From G963666705 sp963666705 (GTDB lineage: Bacteria; Pseudomonadota; Alphaproteobacteria; CADEGL01): a stretch of 64,000 bases of DNA. Shown in pieces: positions 7,865 through 17,056 of this stretch. Each line of letters opens with the position of its first letter. Positions within the stretch are counted from its first letter, which is position 1. The translations under genes were made by a program, and so were the position numbers. Under the pieces are notes generated by a model. The model did no database searches. It had not been told where the DNA came from and worked only from the letters and a program-made list of their open reading frames with translations. The DNA lies in the NCBI GenBank assembly GCA_963666705.2, contig CAXXKO010000024.1:62001-126000 (forward strand). The letters run 5' to 3'.

Positions 7865-9472
7865 ATGAGCGTCATCCAATCCGCCGTCACCCCCCGCTCC
7901 GCGGCGTTCAAGGAGAACGCGGCCGCCATGGGCGCTCTCGTCGCCGATCTGCGCGCGACCGTGGCGGTGGCCAAGCTGGGCGGGCCCGAGCGCTCGCGCG
8001 AGCGGCACCTGGCGCGCGGCAAGCTTCTTCCCCGCGACCGGGTGCGCACCCTCCTCGATCCCGGCGCGCCGTTCCTCGAGCTCAGCCAGCTCGCCGCCCA
8101 CGGCATGTACGAGGGCGAGGTGCCGGCGGCTGGCATCATCACGGGCGTGGGGCGCGTCTCGGGCCAGGAATGCGTCATCGTCGCCAACGACGCCACCGTC
8201 AAGGGCGGCACCTACTATCCGCTCACGGTCAAGAAGCACCTGCGCGCCCAGGACGTGGCGCGCGAGAACCACCTGCCCTGCGTCTACCTCGTCGATTCGG
8301 GCGGGGCCAACCTGCCCAACTGGCCCGGCGTCTTCCCGGACAAGGACCATTTCGGCCGCATCTTCTACAACCAGGCCACCATGTCAGCCGCGGGCATCCC
8401 CCAGATCGCCGTCGTCATGGGCTCCTGCACGGCGGGCGGGGCCTACGTGCCGGCCATGTCGGACGAGGCCGTGATCGTCCGCAACCAGGGCACCATTTTC
8501 CTCGGCGGCCCGCCGCTGGTGAAGGCGGCGACGGGGGAGGTGGTGAGCCCGGAGGAGCTGGGCGGGGCCGACGTCCATTCCCGCACTTCGGGCGTGACCG
8601 ACCACTATGCCGAGGACGACTCCCACGCCCTCGCCATCACCAGGCGCATCGTCGCCAACCTCAACCGGACGAAGGCCCCCAGCCTCGCCCTGCGCGAGCC
8701 GGCCGAGCCCGCCCACGACCCGGGGGAGCTCCACGGCGTCGTGCCGGTCGACGTGCGCAAGCCCTACGACGTGCGCGAGGTCATCGCCCGTATCGTGGAC
8801 GGCAGCGAGCTCGACGAGTTCAAGGCGCTCTACGGCACCTCTATCGTCTGCGGCTTCGCCCGCATCTTCGGCTACCCCGTCGGCATCGTCGCCAACAACG
8901 GCATCCTGTTCTCGGAATCGGCGCTGAAGGCCGCGCACTTCATCGAGCTCTGCGCCCAGCGCGGCATCCCGCTCGTCTTCCTGCAGAACATCTCGGGCTT
9001 CATGGTGGGCAAGAAGTACGAGGCCGGCGGCATCGCCCGCGACGGGGCCAAGATGGTGACGGCCGTGGCCTGCGCCCGGGTGCCCAAGCTCACGGTCATC
9101 ATCGGCGGCAGCTACGGGGCCGGCAACTACGCCATGTGCGGGCGCGCCTACGGCCCCCGCTTCCTGTGGATGTGGCCCAACGCCCGGGTCTCGGTGATGG
9201 GCGGCGAGCAGGCGGCCAACGTCCTCGCCCAGGTCCGGCGCGATATTATCGAGGCCAAGGGCGAGACCTGGCCGGCAGAGGAAGAAGCCGCCTTCAAGGC
9301 CCCGATCCAGGAGCAGTACGAGCGCCAGGGCCATCCCTACTACGCCAGCGCCAACCTCTGGGACGACGGCGTCATCGACCCGGCCGAGACCCGCGCCGTC
9401 CTCGCCCTCTCCCTCTCCGCCGCCCTCAACGCCCCCGTCGAGCCGACCCGGTTCGGCGTGTTCAGGATGTAG
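7865..9472 (+). CDS. liuB: methylcrotonyl-CoA carboxylase, carboxyltransferase (beta) subunit
   Basis: A 535-residue protein, the usual MccB length. It has the two crotonase-like carboxyltransferase lobes. Recognisable blocks are RERHLARGKLLPRDRV, VYLVDSGGANLPNWPGVFPD (typical of MccB), GGAYVPAMSDEAVIV, FLGGPPLVKAATGE, FLQNISGFMVGKKYEAGGIA and MWPNARVSVMGGEQAANVLA. It transfers carboxyl from biotin on MccA to 3-methylcrotonyl-CoA. MccA lies at 19198-21213, separated by a 7.9-kb insertion-sequence cluster. Function would still be possible if the downstream part has its own promoter. Confidence 0.95.
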   Translation: MSVIQSAVTPRSAAFKENAAAMGALVADLRATVAVAKLGGPERSRERHLARGKLLPRDRVRTLLDPGAPFLELSQLAAHGMYEGEVPAAGIITGVGRVSGQECVIVANDATVKGGTYYPLTVKKHLRAQDVARENHLPCVYLVDSGGANLPNWPGVFPDKDHFGRIFYNQATMSAAGIPQIAVVMGSCTAGGAYVPAMSDEAVIVRNQGTIFLGGPPLVKAATGEVVSPEELGGADVHSRTSGVTDHYAEDDSHALAITRRIVANLNRTKAPSLALREPAEPAHDPGELHGVVPVDVRKPYDVREVIARIVDGSELDEFKALYGTSIVCGFARIFGYPVGIVANNGILFSESALKAAHFIELCAQRGIPLVFLQNISGFMVGKKYEAGGIARDGAKMVTAVACARVPKLTVIIGGSYGAGNYAMCGRAYGPRFLWMWPNARVSVMGGEQAANVLAQVRRDIIEAKGETWPAEEEAAFKAPIQEQYERQGHPYYASANLWDDGVIDPAETRAVLALSLSAALNAPVEPTRFGVFRM

Positions 9473-9672
9473 GGTGGGATAAGGGCTACGATGTATACGT
9501 CACCCGTCGATCTTGTAGAAGATCCCAATCAGAGGCTCGGGAAACTGCCGAATGGCCAAATAGCCTATTATCCATGGAGCGGAATCGGTCCAGGATATAT
9601 TGTCGATAACGAAAAATTATATGATAGAATACCAGATTTCGAACATATTAGAGGAAATGCCATAATAATTAT

Positions 9673-10747
9673 CGTCCCTATCCGGTTAATGCAGGTAGCG
9701 CGTCGTTGGGTTGCAGACCGTGGATCAACTGGCGGTATGTGATGGTTGGCCGGGCCATGGCGCGGCTCAGGACGAAGTCGCCGAGGTCGTCGATCCGCCG
9801 GCGGCGGTTGAAGCGATAGGCCCATTCCCGGCCATAGCGCGGCAAGTGCTTGGCGCTGACGCCATGGTAGGTGCCGTTGAGCCAGGTCTTGAGGTTGCTG
9901 AACAGGACGTGGATGATCGGCATCTGCGTCTCGGCGTTCTTGCCTTGGCCTTGGACGGTGGGCTGGTGCCGGTAGACGGCGCCGAGCCCGGCATAGCCCT
10001 TGAAATCGTCGGTCAGCAGGCGCGCGCCCGGCGTCACGGCGGCCCGCACGAAGCCGCCGAGCTGCTCGGCATTGGCCCGGGGCAGGATGGCAAGCCGCGC
10101 CCGGCCGGCGACGAAGCCGCTGCCCTCGACCCCCTTGCCCGGCGCCACCGCCACCTTCTCCACCGCCAGCACGAGCAGGCTCTTGTTGGCATTGGCCATC
10201 CCGCGGCCCCGGCTCTCGGGCTTGCCGCGCCCGCCGTAGTAGCTCTCATCGACCTCGACCATGCCGTCCAGCAACGCATCCGGCCGCTCCGCCAAGCCAT
10301 GGCGCAGCTTGTGAGCCATCAGCCATGCGGTCTCATAGCGAAGCCCCAGCTCGCGCGCCAGGAACAGGGCCGAGACCCCGCGCTTGTCCCGCCCCATCAA
10401 CCACGCCGCCAGGAACCATTTGGGCAACGGTGTGCGGGTGCGGTGGAAGATGGTTCCCGCCGTCACCGACTCTTGACGACCGCAAGCCGCGCATTCGAAG
10501 ACGCGCGCCCGCGCCTTGTGCCGATAGCCCCGCCGGTGCCCGCAGCGGGCGCACGCAAACCCAGACGGCCAGCGTCGATCCGCCAAGGCCAGGATGCACG
10601 ATTCCTCGTCTCGGTAGCGCTCTTGGAACGTCAACAAGCCGCTCATGCCCTGTCTCCCGACCAATCCTCAGAGGCGGGAACAGTACACCCTTAGAGCGAA
10701 CATATAAAGAACACTCGGTCGCTACCTGCATTAACCGGATAGGGACG
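9673..10747 (-). mobile_element. IS1595-family insertion sequence, copy 1
   Basis: A 1075-bp element with near-terminal inverted repeats starting CGTCCCTATCCGGTTAATGC, matching perfectly over 28 bp at both ends. It is flanked by an 8-bp direct repeat ATAATTAT (9665-9672 and 10748-10755). Eight-bp duplications are typical of the IS1595 family. ATAATTAT is itself palindromic. The transposase fills the element and its stop codon lies inside the left terminal repeat. The same 8-mer follows the second copy at 16332-16339. Confidence 0.9.
9678..10664 (-). CDS. IS1595-family transposase (intact)
   Basis: A 328-residue protein. The N-terminal zinc ribbon has two CxxC pairs (CARCGHRRG, CAACGRQES). 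The catalytic domain then carries VDESYYGG, LLTDDFKGY and a HVLFSNLKTWLNGTYHGVSA region, the DDN-type core of IS1595 (ISXO2-like) transposases. The C-terminus has WAYRFNRRRR. The probable start is the first or the seventh codon (MVGRQGMSG). It is nearly identical to the second copy at 15242-16248, which carries a frameshift. Confidence 0.93.
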   Translation of the reverse strand: MVGRQGMSGLLTFQERYRDEESCILALADRRWPSGFACARCGHRRGYRHKARARVFECAACGRQESVTAGTIFHRTRTPLPKWFLAAWLMGRDKRGVSALFLARELGLRYETAWLMAHKLRHGLAERPDALLDGMVEVDESYYGGRGKPESRGRGMANANKSLLVLAVEKVAVAPGKGVEGSGFVAGRARLAILPRANAEQLGGFVRAAVTPGARLLTDDFKGYAGLGAVYRHQPTVQGQGKNAETQMPIIHVLFSNLKTWLNGTYHGVSAKHLPRYGREWAYRFNRRRRIDDLGDFVLSRAMARPTITYRQLIHGLQPNDALPALTG

Positions 10748-10793
10748 ATAATTATTATGATGTTAACAGCACTTATTGTGTTAACGTTACCAT

Positions 10794-12201
10794 GTAGATA
10801 GCGAATTAAGTTGGCCGGTTTATGTAGCACATCGATTGACCGCTCTGTTGATGTTGTGGCGCCTGTGGGGAAGTGGTCAGGTCGGCGTAGCCGAGCTGTC
10901 CACTTATCCACGGGCGGGTCGCGTCGAGCGGCATCACGCGGCCCTCTTCATGGTGTCTCCTTCCAGAAGCGCGCCATCGCCTCGGTAGCGGGCGATCGGG
11001 CGCGGCCCGTGGAATATGGCGTAGGTGGCGTCCGGATAGTGGTGGACGCGGACCTTGGCCTTGACGTAGTGCGGCCTCAGCGATGACGGCGGGATCTGCA
11101 GGACGATGCCGTGGAAGCGTACGGTGTTGTCGTTGCCGACGGTGCGCGTCTCCTGGACGCACAGCACGTCGCGCCACTGTTCCGCCGGCACGGCGACGAA
11201 GGCCGAGCCCGGCTCTTCGGGAGCGATCGCGAAGCGCGCATTGTAGTCGGGAATGAAGGTCTCGGCGAGGAAGCGGTTGGCCCCTTCGATCGTCGAGACG
11301 CCGGCCAATGCCAACTCCTTGGGGAGCCGGTCCTGCAAGGTGCGGAAGGCGCGCTCGGAGCGCCCGCGCGCCTCCGGCGAATAGGCCGCGATGTGCTCGA
11401 TGCCGAGCTGGGCCAAGGCCCGTCCGAGCTGGGAGGGCTTGTCGCGGTCCACCTTGCCACCCGCCTGGGGGGTGTGGAAGTAGTGGCTCGCGCGGTCGGT
11501 GTAGAGCGCGCACGGCAGCCCGTGCCGGCCGAACACCTCGCCCAGCCCCTGGAAGCTCGACATGGTGCCCTCCTCGGCGACCAGGAAGCCCGAGTAGATC
11601 GCCCCGCTCGCATCGTCCAGAGAGACGATCATATCCTGCTCTTCGTCGCGGCCCGGCAGCCAGCGGTGCGTCGAGCCGTCCTGATGCAGCATCATGCCCA
11701 CGAGCGGCCGCCGCGGCCGCTTGCGCCGGTGCGCCCCGCGCCTGGGCGCCGGCGCCGCCAGGCCGCGGCCGTGGAGAAACGTCTTGGTCCAGGTGTAACC
11801 CCAGCGGAAGCCGTGGTCCTTCACCAGGTGCTCGTGGAAGTGCTTGACCGTGAAACCCGCGTAGCGCTCGCGGTAAAGAGCTTCGACCCGCATCGCCTCG
11901 TCCACCGGCACCCGCTTGGGCGACGGCTTGCCCAGACGCCGGTCCAGAAGCCCCGCATCGCCCTCACACTCGAAACGACGGCACCAGCGCCGAAACGTGC
12001 GCTCGCCGACCCCAAGCACCTCCGCCGCCTCCAACTGGCTCAACGATCCCGCCTCACAACGACCGAAAACATCCCGAAACCTCATCATGCGCACACCTTG
12101 CAAAACATCTGTCCGTCTCATCCCACCCCCTTCAAACAGGAGGCTCAATAAACCGGACAGATCGTGTGCTACATAGAACGGACAGATCGTGTGCTATCTA
12201 C
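10794..12201 (-). mobile_element. ISNCY-type insertion sequence with 19-bp flanking direct repeat
   Basis: The ends share GTAGATAGC (10794-10802; reverse complement at 12193-12201) and, about 18 bp further in, TATGTAGCACA, so the inverted repeats are imperfect. Outside lies a perfect 19-bp direct repeat, ATTGTGTTAACGTTACCAT, at 10775-10793 and 12202-12220, which I read as the target duplication. A duplication this long is unusual. Part of it could instead belong to the element. The element interrupts AT-rich DNA to the right of IS1595 copy 1. Confidence 0.75.
10934..12121 (-). CDS. ISNCY-family transposase (IS481/rve-like)
   Basis: About 395 residues from MRRTDVLQGV. A helix-turn-helix region (LSQLEAAEVLGVGERTFRRW) is followed by a second HTH-like segment (PVDEAMRVEALYRERYAGFT). 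The integrase core follows: GMMLHQDGSTHRWLPG (first Asp), LYTDRASHYFHTP (second Asp) and SPEARGRSERAFRTLQDRLP (Glu). The C-terminal beta domain ends near ARYRGDGALLEG. The protein looks intact. The start is chosen at the second Met, which has a purine-rich upstream sequence; an in-frame Met lies nine codons earlier. Confidence 0.88.
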   Translation of the reverse strand: MRRTDVLQGVRMMRFRDVFGRCEAGSLSQLEAAEVLGVGERTFRRWCRRFECEGDAGLLDRRLGKPSPKRVPVDEAMRVEALYRERYAGFTVKHFHEHLVKDHGFRWGYTWTKTFLHGRGLAAPAPRRGAHRRKRPRRPLVGMMLHQDGSTHRWLPGRDEEQDMIVSLDDASGAIYSGFLVAEEGTMSSFQGLGEVFGRHGLPCALYTDRASHYFHTPQAGGKVDRDKPSQLGRALAQLGIEHIAAYSPEARGRSERAFRTLQDRLPKELALAGVSTIEGANRFLAETFIPDYNARFAIAPEEPGSAFVAVPAEQWRDVLCVQETRTVGNDNTVRFHGIVLQIPPSSLRPHYVKAKVRVHHYPDATYAIFHGPRPIARYRGDGALLEGDTMKRAA

Positions 12202-12434
12202 ATTGTGTTAACGTTACCATTGTGGATTTCTATTTACCGACATTCCCCATATACCATCCAAATTCGTGGAAATCGTACCACTTTCCCACCGCCAAGGGAA
12301 CTGTATCCCCTATGCAGCCATCCGATGGCATGATTTTGGTAATCGGCCCGCGCTTGGAAGGCCACTCGGTCATTTTTCTCGCCATCCAGACACACCTCTC
12401 CTGTCGCTTTCTCCTCGCCGTCGATTCCCTCGGC

Positions 12435-13802
12435 CTACGCCGGAGCGGGTCTTCGTCGCAGATCATCAATCAAGCTCAGGATTTTCCGGAACAGGTCCCT
12501 CGGCACCGCCACCTCAGCCAATTGGAACGTAACGTAGCGGCCATGTCGGACAACCTTGGCCCCGATCTTCACCAGCTTGTCGCGCAACGTCGTCATCGAC
12601 CAGTGCTCCACCTCCTTCGGCAAAGCCAGTGTCCTCATGAAGTTGCCCAGATTGTAGGCCAGGGCGTGAAGCTGGAGCCGAACGGCATTGTTGCGGAACT
12701 TGCGACATGACAGACGGGTCCAGTTGATGGCGTTCTTGCCTTCCTTGATGTGCTGCTCCGCCGTGCCACGGTGATTATAGAACGCCACCACCCGCTTGGT
12801 AGGGCGCGACAGATTAGTGACGATGAAACCGACGCGAGGAACCAGCTCGCCGGGGTGCCACTCCACTTTGGCCACGACACGGCGCTTCTTGTTCCACGAT
12901 CCGGCCTGATAGCTGAAGCTGGCGTGGAAACGGCGAACATGGTCGGGCGGGCGACCGACAGGTCGCGTAAGCAGATGGGCAATGTTCCGCTGGAGAATCG
13001 CGTTCGCTTTGAGGCGGATGACGTAGAGTAATCCCTCGGCTTCGAGATATTCGTATATCTCCGGTGAGGCGAAGGCGGCATCGCCACGAAAATACAGCCG
13101 CACCTTCCTTTCCTTATAGCGCATCACCACCGGCTCCAGAACATTCCGCCATCCGTCGGCACTGTGAACATTACCGGGGCGCAGGGAACATCTCTCCAAG
13201 TCGCCGAACTGGTTGAACAGGAATAGCGGATGGTAGCAGGTACAGCCGAAGTGACCATTGTACGCTGTTCCCTCTTGTTCGCCATGGGTCGGGCTGACGC
13301 TGCTGTCCATGTCGAGAATGATCATCTTCGGCGGATGGCGGTCATGAACCTTGTCGATCCACACCCCGTTCATGTCGACCAAGGCTTCAACGTTCTCGTC
13401 GGTGGCCAATAGCTCCGTCTCGAAGCATCCCATCTGGCTGGTGGAAGCGGCCTGTCTTTCGATGGCCTTGCCGCCAACAATCCAGCGCATGGCGGGATCG
13501 CGTCCCAGACGGTCGGCGTCGTTCACATCGTCATAGCCGCCAAGGCGCCCGAAAACGGACTGGCGAAACTGACCCGTCTTGCCGTGCCATCCGTTCTTGC
13601 CGGTACGGCTATCCTGGAAAACACCCTCGGCCATCTCAGTCAGGCCGAGGGCATCGTCAAGCTCCCGGTAGGCGAGCAACCCGGCGTCAGAAGTAATCTT
13701 GGAACCGTGGAATTCAAGCTTCAATCGACGGTCAAAAACGACCCGAAGGCACCCCGGTTTCGATTCACCCATCGAGTGTGCCATATCCGCCGCTCCATGC
13801 AT
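12435..13802 (-). CDS. IS1380-family transposase
   Basis: A 455-residue protein. It has FHGSKITSDAGLLAYRELDDALGL at the N-terminus and a MIILDMDSSVSPTHGEQEGT block with the first catalytic Asp. The YFRGDAAFASPEIYEYLE segment carries the second, and GTAEQHIKEGKNAINWTRLS holds the Glu region (Y2 motif type). These are IS1380 features. The reading frame is complete. The element's terminal repeats could not be placed with confidence: the flanks 12221-12434 and 13803-13895 hold its ends plus AT-rich remnant DNA. The true start may be Met7 (MAHSMGES). Confidence 0.88.
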   Translation of the reverse strand: MHGAADMAHSMGESKPGCLRVVFDRRLKLEFHGSKITSDAGLLAYRELDDALGLTEMAEGVFQDSRTGKNGWHGKTGQFRQSVFGRLGGYDDVNDADRLGRDPAMRWIVGGKAIERQAASTSQMGCFETELLATDENVEALVDMNGVWIDKVHDRHPPKMIILDMDSSVSPTHGEQEGTAYNGHFGCTCYHPLFLFNQFGDLERCSLRPGNVHSADGWRNVLEPVVMRYKERKVRLYFRGDAAFASPEIYEYLEAEGLLYVIRLKANAILQRNIAHLLTRPVGRPPDHVRRFHASFSYQAGSWNKKRRVVAKVEWHPGELVPRVGFIVTNLSRPTKRVVAFYNHRGTAEQHIKEGKNAINWTRLSCRKFRNNAVRLQLHALAYNLGNFMRTLALPKEVEHWSMTTLRDKLVKIGAKVVRHGRYVTFQLAEVAVPRDLFRKILSLIDDLRRRPAPA

Positions 13803-13904
13803 GCTACAACTTCATGATTCTTATAGCAGAATCGCCTTCTCGCCGCACTGAATATCGACGATGCTTGGGAAATGCGGGATTTATTATGTTTTAATAATAT
13901 CCCA

Positions 13905-15217
13905 CACTGCTGTCCGGTTAACTGAGCGGTGCTGGCTTTGAGAGCCAGGATTTCTGCGGGGTTTGAAGCGAAAATGCATGGTGTCGATTTGAATTGGATG
14001 GAGCACTTTTCGGAGTTTCTCCGAGGAGATGCTCATGAACACCGGCAAGACCCTGTTCGCTCAGCTCATGGACTTCCTGCCATGGACTACTTTCACGCGG
14101 ATCGTCGACCGGTATGGCGGCGATCACCGGGTCCGGACGCTTTCCTGCGCCGAGCAATACCGGTCCATGGCCTTCGCCCAGCTGACCTACCGGGAAAGCC
14201 TGCGCGACATCGAGACCTGCCTCTCGGTCCACGCATCGAAACTCTATCACATGGGCTTCCGCCAGCCGGTCCGGCGCTCGACGCTGGCCGATGCCAACGA
14301 AAGGCGCGACTGGCGTATCCATGCGGCGTTGGCCCAGCGGCTCATCACCCAGGCGAGGACGCTGTACGTCGACGAAGAACTGGGGTTGGACCTGACCAAT
14401 ACCGTCTACGCCCTGGACTCGACGACCATCGCTCTGTGCCTGTCGGTCTTTCCGTGGGCGCACTTCCGCACCACCAAGGCGGCGGTGAAGATGCACACGC
14501 TGCTCGACCTGCGGGGCAACATTCCGAGTTTTATCCACATCTCGGATGGCAAGCTGCACGACGTTCATGCCCTCGATATGCTCTTGCCGGAAGCCGGAGC
14601 CATCTACGTCGTGGATCGTGGCTACGTCGACTTTGCCCGCCTTTATGTGTTGCACCAAGCCGGGGCCTTCTTCGTCACGCGTGCCAAGTCGAACATCGAT
14701 GCTCATCGCGTCTATTCGGCGCCGACGGATCGCTCGACCGGCATCATTTGCGACCAGACCATCTCCCTGGACGGCTTCTACACCCGTCAGGATTACCCCG
14801 AACTTCTGCGGCGCATCCGCTTCAAGGACCCCGAGTCCGGCAAGACGCTGGTCTTCATCACCAACAACTTCTCGCTTCCGGCCGCCACCATCTGCGCGCT
14901 CTACAAAAGCCGCTGGCAGGTGGAACTCTTCTTCAAGTGGATCAAGCAGCATCTTCGGATCAAGCAGTTCTACGGCACGTCGGAGAACGCGGTGAAGACG
15001 CAGATCTGGATTGCCGTCTCGGTCTACGTCCTCGTCGCCATCGTCAAGAAGCGCCTCGACCTGGACGCCTCGCTCTACACTTTGTTACAGATCCTCTCGG
15101 TGACCCTCTTCGAGAAAATGCCCATACATCAAGCACTTGCGGGAGACGAAAACAGATGCAACGCTTCGCAAATAACCAACCAATTGAATTTATTCGATTT
15201 TTAACCGGACACTAGTG
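13905..15217 (+). mobile_element. IS4-family insertion sequence
   Basis: A 1313-bp element. Its ends read CACTGCTGTCCGGTTAA (left) and, reverse-complemented, CACTAGTGTCCGGTTAA (right). A 9-bp flanking direct repeat with one mismatch, AATATCCCA at 13896-13904 and AATATCCTA at 15218-15226, looks like the target duplication. It lies within the AT-rich remnant and immediately left of IS1595 copy 2. Confidence 0.85.
14035..15204 (+). CDS. IS4-family transposase
   Basis: A 389-residue DDE transposase. An N-terminal DUF4372-like region (LFAQLMDFLPWTTF) precedes the catalytic core with YALDSTTIALCL (first Asp), VVDRGYVDFARLY (second Asp) and the Y-R-K-E region YKSRWQVELFFKWIKQHLRI. The ATG at 14035 is preferred over the one at 14029 because it is properly spaced from GAGGAG. 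The frame is complete, and its end overlaps the right terminal repeat. Confidence 0.9.
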   Translation: MNTGKTLFAQLMDFLPWTTFTRIVDRYGGDHRVRTLSCAEQYRSMAFAQLTYRESLRDIETCLSVHASKLYHMGFRQPVRRSTLADANERRDWRIHAALAQRLITQARTLYVDEELGLDLTNTVYALDSTTIALCLSVFPWAHFRTTKAAVKMHTLLDLRGNIPSFIHISDGKLHDVHALDMLLPEAGAIYVVDRGYVDFARLYVLHQAGAFFVTRAKSNIDAHRVYSAPTDRSTGIICDQTISLDGFYTRQDYPELLRRIRFKDPESGKTLVFITNNFSLPAATICALYKSRWQVELFFKWIKQHLRIKQFYGTSENAVKTQIWIAVSVYVLVAIVKKRLDLDASLYTLLQILSVTLFEKMPIHQALAGDENRCNASQITNQLNLFDF

Positions 15218-15236
15218 AATATCCTATATAACTTAT

Positions 15237-16331
15237 CGTCCCTATCCGGTTAAGGCAGGTCGTGCGCCCTGGGGTTGCAAACCGTGGATCAACTGGCGGT
15301 ATGTGATGGTTGGCCGGGCCATGGCGCGGCTCAGGACGAAGTCGCCGAGGTCGTCGATCCGCCGGCGGCGGTTGAAGCGATAGGCCCATTCCCGGCCATA
15401 GCGCGGCAAGTGCTTGGCGCTGACGCCATGGTAGGTGCCGTTGAGCCAGGTCTTGAGGTTGCTGAACAGGACGTGGATGATCGGCATCTGCGTCTCGGCG
15501 TTCTTGCCTTGGCCTTGGACGGTGGGCTGGTGCCGGTAGACGGCGCCGAGCCCGGCATAGCCCTTGAAATCGTCGGTCAGCAGGCGCGCGCCCGGCGTCA
15601 CGGCGGCCCGCACGAAGCCGCCGAGCTGCTCGGCATTGGCCCGGGGCAGGATGGCAAGTCGCGCCCGGCCGGCGACGAAGCCGCTGCCCTCGACCCCCTT
15701 GCCCGGCGCCACCGCCACCTTCTCCACCGCCAGCACGAGCAGGCTCTTGTTGGCATTGGCCATCCCGCGGCCCCGGCTCTCGGGCTTGCCGCGCCCGCCG
15801 TAGTAGCTCTCATCGACCTCGACCATGCCGTCCAGCAACGCATCCGGCCGCTCCGCCAAGCCATGGCGCAGCTTGTGAGCCATCAGCCATGCGGTCTCAT
15901 AGCGAAGCCCCAGCTCGCGCGCCAGGAACAGGGCCGAGACCCCGCGCTTGTCCCGCCCCATCAACCACGCCGCCAGGAACCATTTGGGCAACGGTGTGCG
16001 GGTGCGGTGGAAGATGGTTCCCGCCGTCACCGACTCTTGACGACCGCAAGCCGCGCATTCGAAGACGCGCGCCCGCGCCTTGTGCCGATAGCCCCGCCGG
16101 TGCACCGCAGCGGGCGCACGCGCGCTTCCGTTCCGCCGCGAAACCCAGACGGCCAGCGTCGATCCGCCAAGGCCAGGATGCACGATTCCTCGTCTCGGTA
16201 GCGCTCTTGGAACGTCAACAAGCCGCTCATGCCCTGTCTCCCGACCAATCCTCAGAGGCGGGAACAGTACACCCTTAGAGCGAACATATAAAGAACACTC
16301 GGTCGCTACCTGCATTAACCGGATAGGGACG
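15237..16331 (-). mobile_element. IS1595-family insertion sequence, copy 2 (diverged left end)
   Basis: A 1095-bp element in the same orientation as copy 1 and almost identical inside. It differs in two ways. Near 16103-16142 it has an extra base and a 19-bp insertion that break the transposase. Its left end departs from copy 1 (GGTTAAGGCAGGTCGTGCGC instead of GGTTAATGCAGGTAGCG). Its right flank ATAATTAT (16332-16339) equals the target duplication of copy 1, while its left flank is TAACTTAT. Recombination, composite transposition or a separate insertion with later mutation could explain this. Confidence 0.85.
15242..16248 (-). pseudogene. IS1595-family transposase, frameshifted copy
   Basis: It corresponds to the 9678-10664 transposase but is broken in the zinc ribbon. 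After RRWPSGF the frame shifts because of one extra base near 16103 and 19 extra bases near 16124-16142 (net +20). This removes the first CxxC pair. The catalytic part (VDESYYGG, DDFKGY) is unaffected and continues in the other frame. The last residues also differ (QPQGARPALTG). It cannot make a normal transposase. Copy 1 could act on its ends. Confidence 0.88.
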
Positions 16332-16651
16332 ATAATTATATTACTATATGATTTTTGTATTTATATAACTGTTAAGAATTTTTTTTGTCTTCATTCATTT
16401 GTAGAACCATTTAAGGAATTAACCAAAGAGAAATTATATGTTAATAATATTGTATTCATTGCAGTATCTGGAGGTATTTCCTTGCCTATCCGGTTATCAC
16501 CCACACCCACTATATGTAGTGTGTCTCCTTGGACTGCAGGCAAGGGCCGGCGCAGGCGCATTGAGGAGGCGATCCGGCTAATTCTTGATTGTTCTGAAAA
16601 CCGAACCGGAGTTTAATTCACGTCACGTACTTAACATCGGGGGACGGAACG

Positions 16652-16960
16652 GTGGCGACCAAGGGAAAAACGAAGAAACCCACGGCCAGACGGGAAGCTG
16701 CTGATGAAACGACATCGTCTGAGCGATTGACGGCACTAGTCGAAGAAAGCGACGCGCTGGCACGAATCGTTGCGAAGAACCCGTCCGCGCCTGTTAGTCT
16801 CCTGCGCGTTTTGAGTCGCAGCGAAGACGAAGCGACACGCAAGAACGTGATCCTCAATCCGTTTACTCCATATGACGTATTGAGCGAACTTGAAAACCAG
16901 TTCACAGAGCTATTTGTGAATAATCCGGCACTCGAATCCTACAATTCAATGAAGCTCTGA
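16652..16960 (+). CDS. small LRV-like repeat protein, passenger of mobile element
   Basis: A 102-residue protein with a GTG start. The first 20 residues are Lys/Arg-rich (ATKGKTKKPTARRE). The remainder has two repeats of the leucine-rich-repeat-variant type: IVAKNPSAPVSLLRVLS, then VILNPFTPYDVLSELENQF, ending FVNNPALES. Such AxNPxxPxxLLxxL units form helical scaffolds in uncharacterised bacterial proteins. Nothing indicates a catalytic role. Being the only gene between perfect terminal repeats, it is cargo of the element. Resemblance to LRV repeats is by pattern only. Confidence 0.6.
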   Translation: MATKGKTKKPTARREAADETTSSERLTALVEESDALARIVAKNPSAPVSLLRVLSRSEDEATRKNVILNPFTPYDVLSELENQFTELFVNNPALESYNSMKL

Positions 16961-17010
16961 TTTCCTGGAATATTCCATCGGTGTCGTTCACCTCCGATTT
17001 CAGATAAATT

Positions 17011-17056
17011 GGCGACCAAGGGAAAAACGAAGAAACCCACGGCCAGACGGGAAGCT
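17011..17056 (+). repeat. 46-bp direct duplicate of the passenger gene 5' end
   Basis: An exact copy of 16654-16699 (GGCGACCAAGGG through GGGAAGCT), located 51 bp after the passenger gene stop. It is followed by CAATGAAG and TGA, which resembles the gene's own end (CAATGAAGCTCTGA). It therefore looks like a second gene copy in which the middle was deleted, leaving about 18 codons without a usual start (TTGGCG in place of GTGGCG). Confidence 0.8.

Noticed and set aside
8170..9609. 479-codon frame overlapping the MccB gene on the same strand
   Set aside because: It is an Arg/Gly/Pro-rich shadow of the MccB frame.
12230..12469. 79-residue minus-strand frame at the left of the IS1380 gene
   Set aside because: It overlaps the transposase 3' end and AT-rich remnant DNA; no motif, probably chance.
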